This document shows, in pieces, positions 10,157 to 22,789 of a stretch of DNA of 64,000 nt. Both the position numbers and the translations under genes were made by a program. The notes under the pieces were generated by a model. The model did not search any database. It was not told where the DNA came from and was given only the letters and a program-made list of their open reading frames with translations. The first letter of the stretch is position 1. Each line of letters begins with the position of its first letter. Source of the DNA: Capitulum mitella (lineage: Eukaryota; Arthropoda; Thecostraca; Pollicipedomorpha; Pollicipedidae); the NCBI GenBank assembly GCA_030062745.1, contig CP099839.1, positions 20,159,324 to 20,223,323 of the forward strand, written 5' to 3'.

Positions 10157-12874
10157 GTGACGTAACCAAAGGGGGGCCAAAGAGGCCATGGCCCCCCTAG
10201 AGGCCAAACAGGGCCCCCTGGCAGCCAAGCACCAAGGCACCCCTGGGGCCGAAGGTCCAAGTTCTTTGGATAGCGTTAGGCGCCCACAAAGCGTCTTACG
10301 CTGTCCGAAACAGACAAAGCAAAATAAGAATATTTAAAGCATTAATGAAGGCTTACGAACCTAAGGAAAACGTACTCCGAATATACAAGAAGGCTATGTG
10401 TGAATGAAGAGGGGCCGTGGTATGCATGAGCGTTTAGGGGGCCCTGCTAGCTTGTAGGGAAGTTCACTGCTTGTCTGAGGAGGGCCCCCTGCCAGCCCAT
10501 AAAGGGCCCCTGTCAGCCTCTGAAGAGACATCCTTTCAGTCTGGAAGAAGGCCATCGCCCCTGCCTCCAGAGGACGACTGAGGTTCTTTACAGGCGGATA
10601 GGATGCCCTATACAGATGGGCAGTGACCCCTGGCCAACAGGGGCCCCTGCTTTCCTGTAAAGGTGTCCCTGCCGATCTGTATACAGATCTGTATATATAT
10701 GGCGGGTGCCTCTTATAAGAGGCACCCGCCAGGTCGGCAGGAACATCTTCACAGGTGAGCATGGCCCCCTTTACACTTCAGCGGGACCCTTTCACAAGCC
10801 GACAATAATTTTAATCACATGGAGCCCCAATAATTGCGAAGGCCAGGCGCGGATCCAAAGGAGGAGCAGTTGGGGGGATCGCCCCTTCCCCTGAGGCCTA
10901 AGAAGGGACCCTTGTCAGACTTAAAAAGGGCCCCGAAGGCGGCACCGTATACGCTTTATGGGGTCTCTATAAGAACCTGACTGGCTCTTGATGCAGGGAG
11001 GCCTCCTGGAGAGTTAGATGACCTCTGAGACCCAAAGAGGGTCCCTGAAGCTCCTAACGGGCCCTTGAGATCACAACAGGACCCCAACACGGCAGAGTGT
11101 CCCTGAGACCGCCAGATGGCTAATAGGGCCCCTGAGACGGCCAAGACGAGGACTGAGTCCTTAGGGGGCCTCTGTGAGTGAAAAGCTGAAGGTTCTTGAT
11201 GTAGTCAGAGGGCCTCCGGGGGGAGGGGGGTTAATGAGATCCCGACACAGTAAGATGGCCTCTAAGATGGAAATGAGGGCCCTTGAAACTCTTCAAGGGC
11301 CCCTGGAACCACAAGGGACCCCAGCAAGGCAAAAGGTCCATGAGACCGCTAAAACTGCCAGCAAAGCACCTGAGACGGAAAGAACTTAGGAGGGTGCCTA
11401 GCACGGCATAAGGAGACCATGGCCAGCCAGAGACCTCCTGTCGTTGACCTTCTCAACATCGACAGCAGCCACAAATGGGCTACATTGGCCTTCTTGAAAC
11501 CTTGAGGGGTTCTTGATGCTGTCAGGGAAGGTCAGGTTTGGCTGAGACGGCAGGATGGGCCCGTACATCGTAGATGATCCCTGAGACCGCCAAAAAGGTT
11601 GTAAGGCCCCTGCGAGGCAAAGACGATAAGAAGGCTTCTGAGACGGTATTTGGCTTTTATGGGGGCGCTGGGCGGCCAGAGGGTCCCCAAGTGTAATACG
11701 CGGGCTCCTGGCACGGGCAAGGTCCCCCTGAGACTGCCAGTGAGGGCCCTGAAGCGCCAACAAAAGCCCCTTGCTACGGTTAGAGGAGCCCTAAAAGACT
11801 GTCAGATATACCTCATGTAACCGAGGAAGACCGCTGATACAGCCATGGGGACCACCGGAGACGTTTAAAGGGCCTATGACACTGCACAGGGGCCATGAAA
11901 TTGCCAAAAAAAATCTTTTGTAGAATCTTTTGATCAAAAATCTTTTGCCAGAGAGTTCCTGAGATAGCAAAAATGTTTCCCAGAGACGATAAAAGTGGTA
12001 CTAAGGACCATAGGGGTCCACTTAGACTGCTAGAGAGGGACCTTTGAGACCGCTAACTAGAAGTGTCGAGCAATAGGGACCCCCGGGGCGACCAGAGGGG
12101 CTTCTGAAACTACTAGACCTTGAAACGTCCATACTGCTCCTGAAACGGCCAAAGGACCTAGAGGATTCCCAGAGACGCCTCTGTCACGGCAGAGACTCAT
12201 AGAGGGCCATTTTTAGTGCCTGAGGGGTTCCTAAAACGGCAAAAGCGTTCCAGGACGACAGGAGGGAACCCGGGATGGCTTAAGCGTCCCTGAAACTGCC
12301 GAATGGGTCCCTAAGACTCTCCAACGTGCTCCTGGAACTCCAAAGGAGCGCCTGAGACGTCCCGCGGGACACGTGAAACTATAAAAGGAACCTGAGACCA
12401 CTAGAGGGTCCTGGCACGGCAGACGACCCGAGACCACTAAAAGTGCCCATGTAACTGCAGGAGGGAACCTAAACTACGCTGACAAAAAAATCCCCAGAAG
12501 CTACGGGATGGGGGGGGGGGGCGGGAGGAGGAGACAGACGGGCTCCTGGACCAGATACAGGCACATTTCAAATGGAGGGAGGGACTGAAACGCCTAAAAT
12601 CTCGCCGTTTTTGTCACATTTCGGCCACTCTGTTCCGGAACAAAACGCAGAATTTTCTCAAAGAAGGTGACGCGTTTGAATTGTTTCGGTTATTTTACAT
12701 TGTAAAAACAGAATTGCATCGTTTTTCATATCTCAAGGGCAAAAAATGGGGGCCCGCACTGACCATCCGCCTCTACCTCCACCCCCCGCCTTGACGAAAT
12801 CCTGCATCCGCCCTTGGCGAGGTGTCCCTTGATCCTATTTGCCCCCCCCCCGGCGGAATCCTGGCTACCCCTTG
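10155..12874. mobile_element. hAT-type insertion with 8-bp target duplication
   Basis: Begins CAGTGACGTAACCA and ends TGGCTACCCCTTG, imperfect inverted termini of the hAT style. The flanks are ccttggcc (10147-10154) and tcttggcc (12875-12882), a 7/8 match. Removing it restores continuity with the opposite arm of the composite. The interior is degenerate CCTGAGAC-type repeat; no transposase. Confidence 0.6.
10900..12480. repeat. Degenerate minisatellite, CCCCTGAGAC-type units
   Basis: Dozens of units of about 30 bp resembling gggcccctgagaccgccaaa. Open frames crossing it are low-complexity products of the repeat. The same array recurs, collinear, at 14770-16064. Confidence 0.7.
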
Positions 12875-13662
12875 TCTTGGCCCTTATTTTTTGCTTTTCA
12901 GACATGAGAAAACGTTGATCTGCTAGGGTTTCAGCTGAAATATTTGATATAATTTTGCGCTTTTTGTTCTATAAAACAGGCGACAAAATCCGAGCAAGTC
13001 ACCTCATTTGAAAAAAAATGTTTCGTTTTGTTCCCCCACAAAGAGTCCAAAACATGACAACAACGGTGGGATTTTAGGCGGCTGCGTCTTTCTCTCTTCT
13101 TGAAATATTGTTTCTGTTGTCCAGGAGCCCCTCGGCCCCCTCGTAGCTCCTTCAGACTTTTTTTCTAGCTTTTTGGTGGAACATTGGTCTCTGGGGAACA
13201 TATTGCCGTTTCAGGAACCTCTCAGAGTTACAAAAGACCTTTTGGCGACTTTAGGATCCCTGTGCAGTGTCATGGGCCCTCTGAACGTCCCCGGTAGTCT
13301 CCATGGCTTTATTAGGGGTCTTCCTCTGTTACACTGAGTATATCTAGCAGTCTTAAGTCTCTCAAGCCGTATCAGGGACCTTTGTTGGCGCTTCAGGGGT
13401 CTCACTGGCAGTCTAAGTGGACCCCTGTGTTCCTGAGCACCCCTTTATCGTCTCTGGGAAACATTTTTGCCATCTCAGGGGCCCTCTGGCATTTTCTGTG
13501 CCAAAGGCCTGTTTAACACACTCGAGGTCGAGGGCAGGGGCGCAGCCAACCTAGAATTTCGGAGGGTCCTCGCCCAGCAGCGTGCCCCCTCACGTCATGT
13601 CGGCCCCTGGACAAAAATATTTAAACATGGTGTTTCACAAGAGACTCGCAGAGAGGTACAGC

Positions 13663-14320
13663 CAGGGGTGACGATTTGTGTTCTTTTGAGAGGGCCCTGG
13701 CCCACCCAATGTTGGTTTGGGCCCACCCAGAATTTTCTGCCGCTTTTAAAGGGAAATGAGCAACAGTAGCGAAAAAACGGCCCCAACAGACAAGAAATAG
13801 GCAGAAAGTAAAGAATAAGGTCTAAAGCGATGGATAGATGTATCTATCCATCTATCGTTTACAGTGTTGGAAAAACAATCGTTTTCTGGTGTCAAGGAGC
13901 ACCAAAAAATTTGGACTTCAAGAAAAATTTCCTACTCCAAAATGGTCATTTGCACGCTTCCCCAAAACACGTGGGTATTCCTACTCGACCAGAGTTCGAA
14001 GTTGCCCAACGTCCCTTCCCGGCCGATGGTTTACCATTCATACCAGACCGCTAAATTACACTCCGAACCCATGGCCAACCGTCTTCCGTGTTCTCCCCCA
14101 CGGTCAACAACTCCGCTGACCTACCATGTAGATCCAGGAAACTGGTTTGCCTCCTCCCCCAAACGGAGCCGTTGGATCCGCCCCTGCTGACCACTTATGC
14201 TTGCAAAGCACCTAGTTAGTCCATGTTTCTCATATAAACGCATGACATTTTATATCCCAAAAAGAATTTGTACTCCGACACCAGGAAGAAAAACCAGGTT
14301 TCCACCACTGGTCGTTTATT

Positions 14321-14357
<37 letters not shown>

Positions 14358-14571
14358 GGTATATATTTAGATATATATTCGCATATATACCTATATACAT
14401 GGGGATAAGTGTAATTTTTATTTCATCAATCGTAACAAAAACTCATAAATTTCCGTTGGTCAAAATAAAGTGGACTAAATCCGTTAAGAAACCCACATTT
14501 GGGGGAAGTTAGGTTGTCGGGCCCTTGGCTCGGCCCCCCCCCCCATTCATGTACAGAGATCGACACCCCTG
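13663..14571. mobile_element. hAT-like non-autonomous element with perfect 8-bp target duplication
   Basis: Termini CAGGGGTGACGAT and ATCGACACCCCTG are inverted copies. Both flanks read ggtacagc (13655-13662 and 14572-14579). It is 909 bp, includes a TA microsatellite, and has no transposase. A shorter relative lies at 27705-28092. Confidence 0.85.
14326..14398. repeat. TA-rich microsatellite
   Basis: (TACA)n grading into (TA)n and tatata/cata variants, inside the hAT-like element. Confidence 0.85.
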
Positions 14572-14769
14572 GGTACAGCCGACCCAAAATTTTGGGGGTT
14601 GCATGACCAGTGGTGAGACCATATTCTATGGCTGTGCCCACGGACTAAAAACAGCCAGTGAAAATTTTTCGACATTAGACTCTTGTAGTTCCTGAACGTC
14701 ATGACCTACAACCAGCTGGCTCTTATCTGATTATCGATGATCGCGCCAAAAACAATTTTTTGCCGGGGG

Positions 14770-16064
14770 CCTCCACAGCTGTCAGGATGCCCATCCGCAG
14801 GCCGTAAGGGGGCCGTCAGGGGCTCCTCGCAGCCTTCGGAGGGCCCTTATGTCTAGGGGGTCCACATGGGGCGGGGCCCACCGTCAGGCGACCCATCTTT
14901 AAGACCCCCAAATTTTTGCCTGGCTGCGCCCCTAGAGGGGCCTCTGAAACTTTCAAAGTGCCCCTGAGACCACGACAGGGCCTCAACACGGCAGACTGCC
15001 CCTGATTGTGCCACAAGGATCACAGGGCCCCAGAGACGGCCAAGATGAGGAATGAGTGCTTAGGACGGCATAGTGGACCCTGGAATACCATAGCGACCCT
15101 GATTGGGTTTCACGGACCTGTGTGAAAAGCTGCAGGTTCCTGATGCCATTAGAAGGCCTCCGTGAGGCATTGTTTATAAGGCCCTGAGATGGTAAGACCG
15201 TTGAAAGTGCCAGAGGCCCATGAGACGGCAAGAGCTCAGAGGATGTCTACTACGGCATAAGGAGATCCTGACCAGCCAGAGGAGTCCCTGAACAGGGATT
15301 CACCACTTACCTTCTCAACCTCGAGAGGGGTCCAAATGGGCTATGCCGTTTTTTTTTTTAAACCTGAGGGGTTCTCGATGCAGTCAAGGGGACTCGGAAG
15401 GTCAGGTGGGTCCTGAGACGGCAAGATGGGCCCTGCACGGCAGATGGCCCCTGAGACCGCCAAAAAGGTCGGAGAACCTCTGCGAGGCGAAGACGATAAG
15501 AGGACCTCTTAGGTGTTATGGGGTCTTTGAACGGTCAGAGAGCCTGAGTGTGCTAGGCTGGCTCTTGGCATAGAAGAGGTCCGCCTGAGACTGTCAGTGA
15601 GGCCCCGACTGCCAGATTTACTCCATGTAACAGAGAAAGACCTCTGGTATTGCCACGGAAACTACCGGAGGTGTCCAGAGGACCCATGACATTGCATAAG
15701 GGATCTGAAATCGCCAAAACATCTTTTGTTGTTGCCAGAGGGCCCATAAGACGACAATAATGGTCCCCAGAGACAACAGGAGCACGTAGGAGAACAGGGG
15801 ATCCACTGAGACTGCTAGAGGGGCCTTTGAGACCGCTCACTAGCAGTCTCTAACAGGAGCCACTGAGGTGACCAGAGACGCCCCTGGAACCACTAAGCCT
15901 TGAGACGTCCAGACAGCTCCTGAAACGACCAAAGGACCCAAAGCACTGCCAGAGACGCCTCTCTCACGGCAGAGAGAGACTTACAGTGGGCCCTTGTTAC
16001 TGCCTGAGGAACTTGCTAGGCGGCAAAAATTCCCCAGGGAGGACAGGAGGAAACCCGAGATGGC
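14770..16064. repeat. Second copy of the CCCCTGAGAC-type minisatellite block
   Basis: Collinear with about 10.9-12.28 kb. For example, a gtgaaaagctg-aggttc segment and a gagatggcttaa segment occur in the same order in both. The right end continues at 17349 after the family B insertion. Confidence 0.65.
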
Positions 16065-16068
16065 TTAA

Positions 16069-17344
16069 CCCTATTCCCGGCAGGGGGGGCTGAATCCGTC
16101 CCCCTCGGGTTTTTTGCTTGCCAATGCCAGGCTTCTTAACGTAGCTTCACGAACCTTGCTGACTTTTCCTAGCTATTCTTCCTACGTGCCGTGACGAAAT
16201 TTCAAAATTCTATTTTGCTCAGGGGCGGAGCCATGCAACATTTTTGGGAGGCACCTCAGGCCATTTTTGGCCATGTTCAGGGTAAAAAGAAAATGTCTGC
16301 CAAAAACAGCGTTTTTAAGATAGAACTTAAAACTTTATATGCATGTATAGCTAAATAGCTGGGCCATGTACAGATGTAATTTTCTTTATCTGAGGTCACT
16401 TTACAAGGTCAAGTCAAGGTCAAAAGTCAAAATTTGTTTTTTTGCAATAATTTCGGCGCCGTTTTTTCAAACGCCAAACCCGGAATAGATATGACGTAGA
16501 ACGGTGCCCTCTACTTGTGTATCAAGTTCCAGCTTGATATCAGGTCGGGCCACGGAGCTATGACCTAAAATGTCAGTGCGCGTAGCCTATATCACAATAG
16601 CCATAAAATGAAATTTTTGAAATAGAGTGAATTCCAATGACTGAAAACGTTTTCAGATAATCTTAATTCAATAAAATCATTCCAGGTGACTCCAAGGTCA
16701 CTGGAGGTCATTTAAGGTCAAAGGTCACAAGTTGATCTGAAGAACGTGTGACCATGACAGTTTCCCCTTTTTCATGTCCCTGGCACCGTCTATGTTAACA
16801 TTATACAAACATTGTAATGTGATTTGTACTTCTTTAGCATAACATGACTAGCAGAAGCCAAAAAAGTGTTTTTGCCTCTTTTGTTCATTGAGTTGTTAGA
16901 AAACTAATCCTCCTATTTTTGAAACCCTGTGTACGCCCATGAATTATCTCAAAATTTCAGATTTTGAGATATCAGATTTGATATATTGATACCAAGATAC
17001 CAGATTGATTTTGAGATTACAGATTTGAGATACAGATTTCAGACCCATGGTAAAAGCCCTATCCATAATCTCTCGATTCGTGCCAGTTTCATTGAAATCG
17101 GTCGATAAACAACGGAGTTATAAGAAGTCCAAAAATACCCTTGATTTTGTCATTTTTGCCCCCATATCCACACTTTTCAAAATTTTGACGATTTCTTTTC
17201 ATAAAAATGCAGTTCACGTCATGGCAAATCGATTGCCGTTTGTTGCGATGAAATCAGATGTGTGGTTCTTGAGATCTCAGGGGGGGCCGAATCCGCTACC
17301 CCTGCCGGGAATCGACAATATTGTCTAGCCCTCCGGGAATATGG
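16069..17344 (+). mobile_element. Family B TTAA-target (piggyBac-type) element, full length
   Basis: 1276 bp flanked by TTAA at 16065-16068 and 17345-17348, with short inverted ends CCCTATTCCCGG and CCGGGAATATGG. The paralogous block at 12264-12300 has the same flanks joined by a single TTAA (12280-12283), so the unoccupied site is visible. No transposase; presumably mobilised in trans. Confidence 0.85.
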
Positions 17345-18205
17345 TTAAGTGTCCCTGAAGCTACCAGATGGGTCTCGCCCTAAGTGTCTATAAAATGAAC
17401 CTGAGACCACTAAAGGGCCCCGACTCGGCAGACAATCCGAAACCACCAAGAACCTGACAAAAAGTTTCCAGGAGCTACGAGGCGGCAGAGGGGCTCCTGG
17501 ACAACAGAAACGACATTTCAAGTACAGACAGGGACGCAGCCGCCTGAAATCCCACCGTTGTTGTCATATTCCGGCCACTTTGTACGGGAACAAAACGCAA
17601 CATTTTTTATCAAATGAGTTGACGTGCTTGACATTTGTCGCTTACTTTATACCACAGAAAGCGCAGAATTGCATCAGATATTCCATCCAAGACCCGAGGA
17701 GATAAAGTTTTTTTTTCATATCTGAAGAGCAAAAAAAATGTGGGCCAAGGCCGGGACGGGAGCCCGCGCTGACCATTCCCCCCTGGCGAAATCCTGGGTC
17801 CGCCTCTGCCCCTCACAGATTCTCATGCCTGTCTTTGTTCGGTCCCAGTCCACCTCCCTGTCCCGTGTTATTTCCATTGTTAACCTATTTTGAGTTTCGA
17901 GACTGTTGCGTTTTAGATAATTTGTCAGTGACGTCATATTTCACGAGGCGTTCTGAACCATCGATCCTTAGAGGATGACATTGATCTGTCTCGTGAAGAT
18001 GCTCCGTGCTTCGAGATTGTGCTGGCGGTGGGTAAGTTGATGGCTTCAGGAGATTATTTAGGGGAAGCTGTAATGTTTTAAAGATACAAAACGCCGTGGA
18101 TCGGGCTATTTTTTTCATTGCGCACCTTTTCGTACCAATATGGCCTGATAACTACGCTGATTTCTGGAGTTATGAGAAATGGGAAGTCTGCGTATACAAT
18201 ACCGT

Positions 18206-19889
18206 GAATTTTGGGTCGGGTCAGATTAGTGTCCTGTCTCTAGCTAAAGTGACCCATGTCAAAAAGTTAAGACTGTCATACCGTTAAGAATTTCAAAGAT
18301 ATCAAATTTCGCCTTGGTACATGATTTGATATTGCCAATGGCCTTAAAACGTGTACCATAGAATTTCTGGAGCAGGCTAGGTTAATGTTCCAAGTTCAAA
18401 GAAATGTTAAGGCATTTTTGACAAATTCTGTCCTCTGTATTTTATAATGCCTTAAAAATTGCATTTTGGGACTAGAGATATATAGCGCAGCATCATGGCC
18501 CAAGAGAAGAAAGATAGCTGACCGTTCTCAATGCACCGGAGATCAGACCGAGGTCAAAGTTAATTTTCATTTTTTCATCTCACTTCTCAGTTAACTACAA
18601 GTATTCTGGGAAACAGTCTGTTTTAGTCTTATGACATGGATTGCCTTTTCCACCCCAAAAAGCTCTGATGTCAGATGTGTACCATTTATCGCACTCTATA
18701 GGGAGGTCACGGTCGCTGGAAGTCATTGAAGGTCATCTTGATTCAAGGACCTATTTTAGCCTCAAAAGTTTGGTTAGGAAATTGAAAAGGCGCGTAAAAT
18801 GTGTTAATAAATATTTTGGCATATTTTGGCCGATAAATGTACAAAATAAGGTGTGGTGGTGTGCGTGTGGTGGTGTGCGCTGAACGTGGTTTCTGACTAC
18901 ATTTTCGGTCGAGTCCATCGAGGTGCCACGTTATCGAAATCTGGGTGGCGTCACTCCCTTCGTCCATCGAGTCCGCGTCGGTCGAGTCCGTGACGCATTA
19001 TCGCTCATGTAAACTGAGCTACAACGCTTTACCACCTCGCCTCGCACTTCCCTATGGCGTAACTACGTCTCCGCGACGTATGACAAATGACAAAAAAATA
19101 TAATGAGGTTACAGAATTTGTGGCAAATACATGAAAGACAACAATGACATTGAGTTTTCAGAACTGCTTTCACCGGTCGTACATACTACTTTTTACCGGC
19201 CCAGGTCGAAAATTCCCGGCAAGGACGTTTTCGGCGAAAGCATTGCGACTTTGAAGTGCAATTTGTAATATAAAAAACTAAAGTGGAGAACATTTCTCGA
19301 TTTAAAGCAAATGAGAATTTCTTGTAAGACATTTTACTTGTGAAAGGTTCCGATCGGAACACTGGCCGCACCTTCAAAATTTGACCTTAAAAATGGGTTT
19401 CAGGGCCAAATAAAGAGCAAGACATTTTGGAAAATGTGAATAGCAGAAAGATGTCGCATTTCGTTTTCGTCACAACGATACCCAGTAGTCAAAAATGTGT
19501 TCATTGGTTGCTGAAATAATACAGATTATTTCACCAAGGATTTTTCAAGACTTCAAATTGTTGGAGCACAAAAACCTCTCGTCCGACCTAGCTAAGATGT
19601 GAAAATATGAAATCGTAGCAACAGATTCCGTACCGGAATAATTTCATGAAAGTTTAAAACTATGGTGTGTTAATTTTGGTAAGTGTTAGATTTGTCCTGG
19701 AACGCTCCTATAAGCACAAAAGTTCAAGGTCTGCAGCATAAGTATTTCTTTGGCGGGTTCACCGCAGACAACAGCGCTTCATATTCTGATGAATTCTTAC
19801 GCCAGATGCTCAAGATACGCTCCGGCGGCGGTGCAGCATATTTAATTCCCCTCGGTTGTTAAATCTGTGACACCCATCTTACTTAGACG
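18206..19889. other. No gene seen
   Basis: Intergenic DNA with short open frames only. A GTGTGGTGGTGTGCG stretch lies near 18850-18880. Confidence 0.45.
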
Positions 19890-20290
19890 TCCCAACTAAC
19901 ATTTTTATGTTGTTACAACATTGTCCCAAGGTTGCGCTTTGGCTTTCAAAACGTTGTGCAACGACGTTCCCGTAATGAAATTTTGTAGATGACCAGAAAC
20001 GTCGTGACAGCGTTCCACCACGACGGCTGCAAAACGTCCCCACAACGTTGCTGAAACGTTTCTTTGACGTTCACGCAGCGTGCCCCAAAATGTCCGTGAA
20101 ACATTCCCTTAACATTCAGAAAATGTGCCCTCACTGCCTGCACAACGTTCCCACAACGTTGTTGAGACGTTTCCTTGACGTTTACATAAGGTGTCTTCAA
20201 GTTGTCCTTATATTTCTACGAAGTTTGTACAACGTTTCTTCGACTCTGAATGCTTTTTCGAGTCACGATGCAACGATAAAATGGCGCTGT
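19890..20290. repeat. AACGTT/ACGTTGT-rich degenerate array
   Basis: Repeated acaacgttcccacaacgttg-like wording, each unit built on the AACGTT palindrome, with about 20-40 bp between peaks. A related array lies at 25380-25715. Confidence 0.7.
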
Positions 20291-20469
20291 ATTGACGTTC
20301 TCACTACGAGGGCACCTCTGCATCTAGGACACACTTCAACATTACCGTGGCCCTCCACAGAACCACTGCACGTCACCTACGCGTTCCAGTTTCATGTAGT
20401 GCTCCTGGCAGAGTAACACAGCTTATGAAGAAAAGACTGATATTCATTTTAGCGTTTGTATTCAAAAAC

Positions 20470-20900
20470 AGCCGAGACGGGCGCACGCGGCGGCGAGGCG
20501 GCGCCGGTCGACGCTGGCGGGCCGGCGGGACGCACCCACCTCTTGTCTGAGGTGGAGGTTGCGCGCGCCATCGAGGCCTGACTGGCGCTAAGCCTGTCGC
20601 GGGCGCCAGCTGCGTGAGCTGGAGCGCGCGCTGGCCGGGATCGGCAGCGGACGGCTGAGCTGGAGCAACACCTGGCGGCAGCACGGGATGACGTAGTGCC
20701 AGTCAGCCTCCGAGAGTGGACCCAGCGCCGCAGTTGCCAGCGACCCAGCACCATCACCCCACCGGCACACGCGACACTATCAGGCCGCAGAAAGGACGCC
20801 GAGACACAGGGGGATCAGGAACAGAAGGCTGCGCAGCAAGTTGACCAGAACCGGACCGAGCCCCAAAACCAGTTGGGGCATTCCACGGCAGATCGACAAG
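20470..20900. other. Isolated GC-rich patch with broken open frames
   Basis: GC content jumps between AT-richer flanks. Frames on both strands are open only in pieces and show no motif I recognise. It could be a decayed coding fragment or an inserted segment. Confidence 0.35.
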
Positions 20901-21180
20901 GGGGTGGCACACTCAAGTTTCAGATGAAGACCAAAAGAGGTGCACAGAGTTTTTCGTGTGCCCTGATTCCACCTGCGCAAACTGTAGTTCGATCAGGTCA
21001 CCAGCTTAGGAGTTATAGCCTTCGGCATTTCGGCGAGAACATGCTACAAGGATTTGTTTGGTGACTGATAACTATGTGAAACATTATTCGAAATTTAAAT
21101 GTCCGGACATTTTTGAACCTGCAAAGGTTCAGTGAAACTGTTACTGGGCAGGTTTTCTGCATGTGATAAACAATAAAAGG

Positions 21181-22789
21181 GTTACGGTATGACCTCAGGT
21201 CACGTGATCTTCGATGACCTTGATGTCCGTAACAGTGTTACATTTGGATGTCAGAATGGAAGGCCCATATTTCGGCTTCATATATTGCAAATACAAGAAA
21301 TGGCATTTTTGTTACAAAAGCTCATTTTCAGGTCGTAAATTTCACCATATTCGGAGGTTTTCGACACTTCGCACCAGGACCTCGAGAACTAAAAGGGATA
21401 CGGGGATCAGACTGATACCAGTCGAAAGGAAATGAATGCATACTTACTGACTTCGAATTGATATTGTGGGGTCAGAATGTCAAACAAGGTCATGTTATGC
21501 TGTCCAAAATCAGTGGGCAATCAAAGCAAATATGACGGCTCTCTAAATTCATCTTGAGTGCTGAGCAGTCCAAAAAGGACTAGAAACTTTTTTCATAGTC
21601 CGCAAGATATTTGCTATTCCCCAGGACATGCCAAGTCGGGTTCAGGGCTGTTTACACTGATTGGTGTCGTGTTCAAGTAAATGGCAAGTGTTCAAGTAAA
21701 GGCAAAAAGTGGCACTCAAATAAATCTACTTCAAGCATACATTTCAAAATCACCATTGCGTAAGTTTAGTGACAAATGGAATACTCTGAAAAAAAAATAG
21801 TGCAGGTCATCTTAGGTCATATAAGGTCAACTAAGCTCAAATACGACAACATTTCAGATGCCATTTGATTGCTAGAACCACGCTAATATGTTCCTGAATG
21901 GCACGGAAGTCTGGGGCGGGTCAAGTCAGGTCAGGTCACGGGCGATAACAGGCAAAATGCGTCTGTCTCGTTAAAAAATCACGCTGCCACGATATTTAGT
22001 TTCGAATAAGACAGACACGTTTTGCCTACTATCGTCCTTGATCCGACCTGGCCTGACGTAACCTTGACGACCTCCATGCCATTCAAAAACATGTCAGTAT
22101 GATAAGAGAAATCAAACGGCGTTTGTTTGACATTCGCATCTTTACGCAATCTCGAGGTATGACTGTTGTAATATTTAACTTTCGCTGGTTTGATATGGCC
22201 CTAGATGATTAATCTTTCTTCTGACAGCTTTCTTTTTCACTCGTGGCCAAACCTGCGCAATGGTGATGTGGAAATGTAAGCTTAAAATAACTTTACTTGG
22301 ATGTCAGTTTTGACACAAATCAGAATCGTGTTCTAATGGCTGATGACCTGGCCCGACATGACCTGAGAAGTAGAAAGTATCTTTCTGGCAGCACAAAATC
22401 GTTTCTGACCCTTTTTCGACTGTTTGGTATTCAAGTTGAATTCATAGGACCGTGACATTTGCTTTATTTGTCCACAGACATCATGACATGACCTTGTTAG
22501 GGCTCCTGACCCAACAATATTAACTGAAGGTCAACGAATATGCGTTCATTCTTGAAATTAGACTTTTTATTATTGTAACTCTCATCTCCTTAGCTCCTTC
22601 CCTAAGCGGGTCTTGAGATATGGTAAAATGTGCGCTGTCAAAATGAGCATTTATAACAAAAACACCATTTCTTTTATTTGCTTTATATGAAGCCAACATA
22701 TGGGCGTTCCATTCTGGCTAAACAAAACTTAACATTCTTACGGACACCAAGGTCGCCGGCAGTCATGTGACCTGAGGTCATATCGCAAC
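21181..22789. mobile_element. 1.6-kb near-complete palindrome (foldback element)
   Basis: Arms 21181-21972 and 22005-22789 are diverged reverse complements around a 32-bp loop. Paired landmarks include gttacggtatgacctcaggt with its complement near 22770, aacaaggtcatg near 21485 with catgaccttgtt near 22490, and aggcaaaa-gtctgtct with agacagac-ttttgcct at the centre. The arms carry many AGGTCA/TGACCT hexamers. No coding capacity. Confidence 0.8.

Larger units (their letters stand above)
9689..18205. mobile_element. 8.5-kb inverted-repeat composite element with nested insertions
   Basis: Arms of about 465 bp (9689-10156 and 17742-18205) are inverted copies. Shared strings include tggatttct/agaaatcc, gtcagtgacgtcatat, gatgctccgtgctt and ggtcagcgcgggctcccg. 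The interior holds degenerate minisatellite DNA and at least three later insertions. No transposase or other protein was found, so it is non-autonomous. Family unknown; the long arms suggest a foldback-type element. Confidence 0.7.

Noticed and set aside
11174..11763. Open frames in the CCCCTGAGAC minisatellite
   Set aside because: Low-complexity products of a tandem repeat with no conserved motif.
13533..14934. A larger hAT element bounded by CAGGGGCGCAGCC and GGCTGCGCCCCTA
   Set aside because: The termini pair, but the 8-bp flanks do not match and the interval overlaps other nested units, so the boundaries cannot be trusted.
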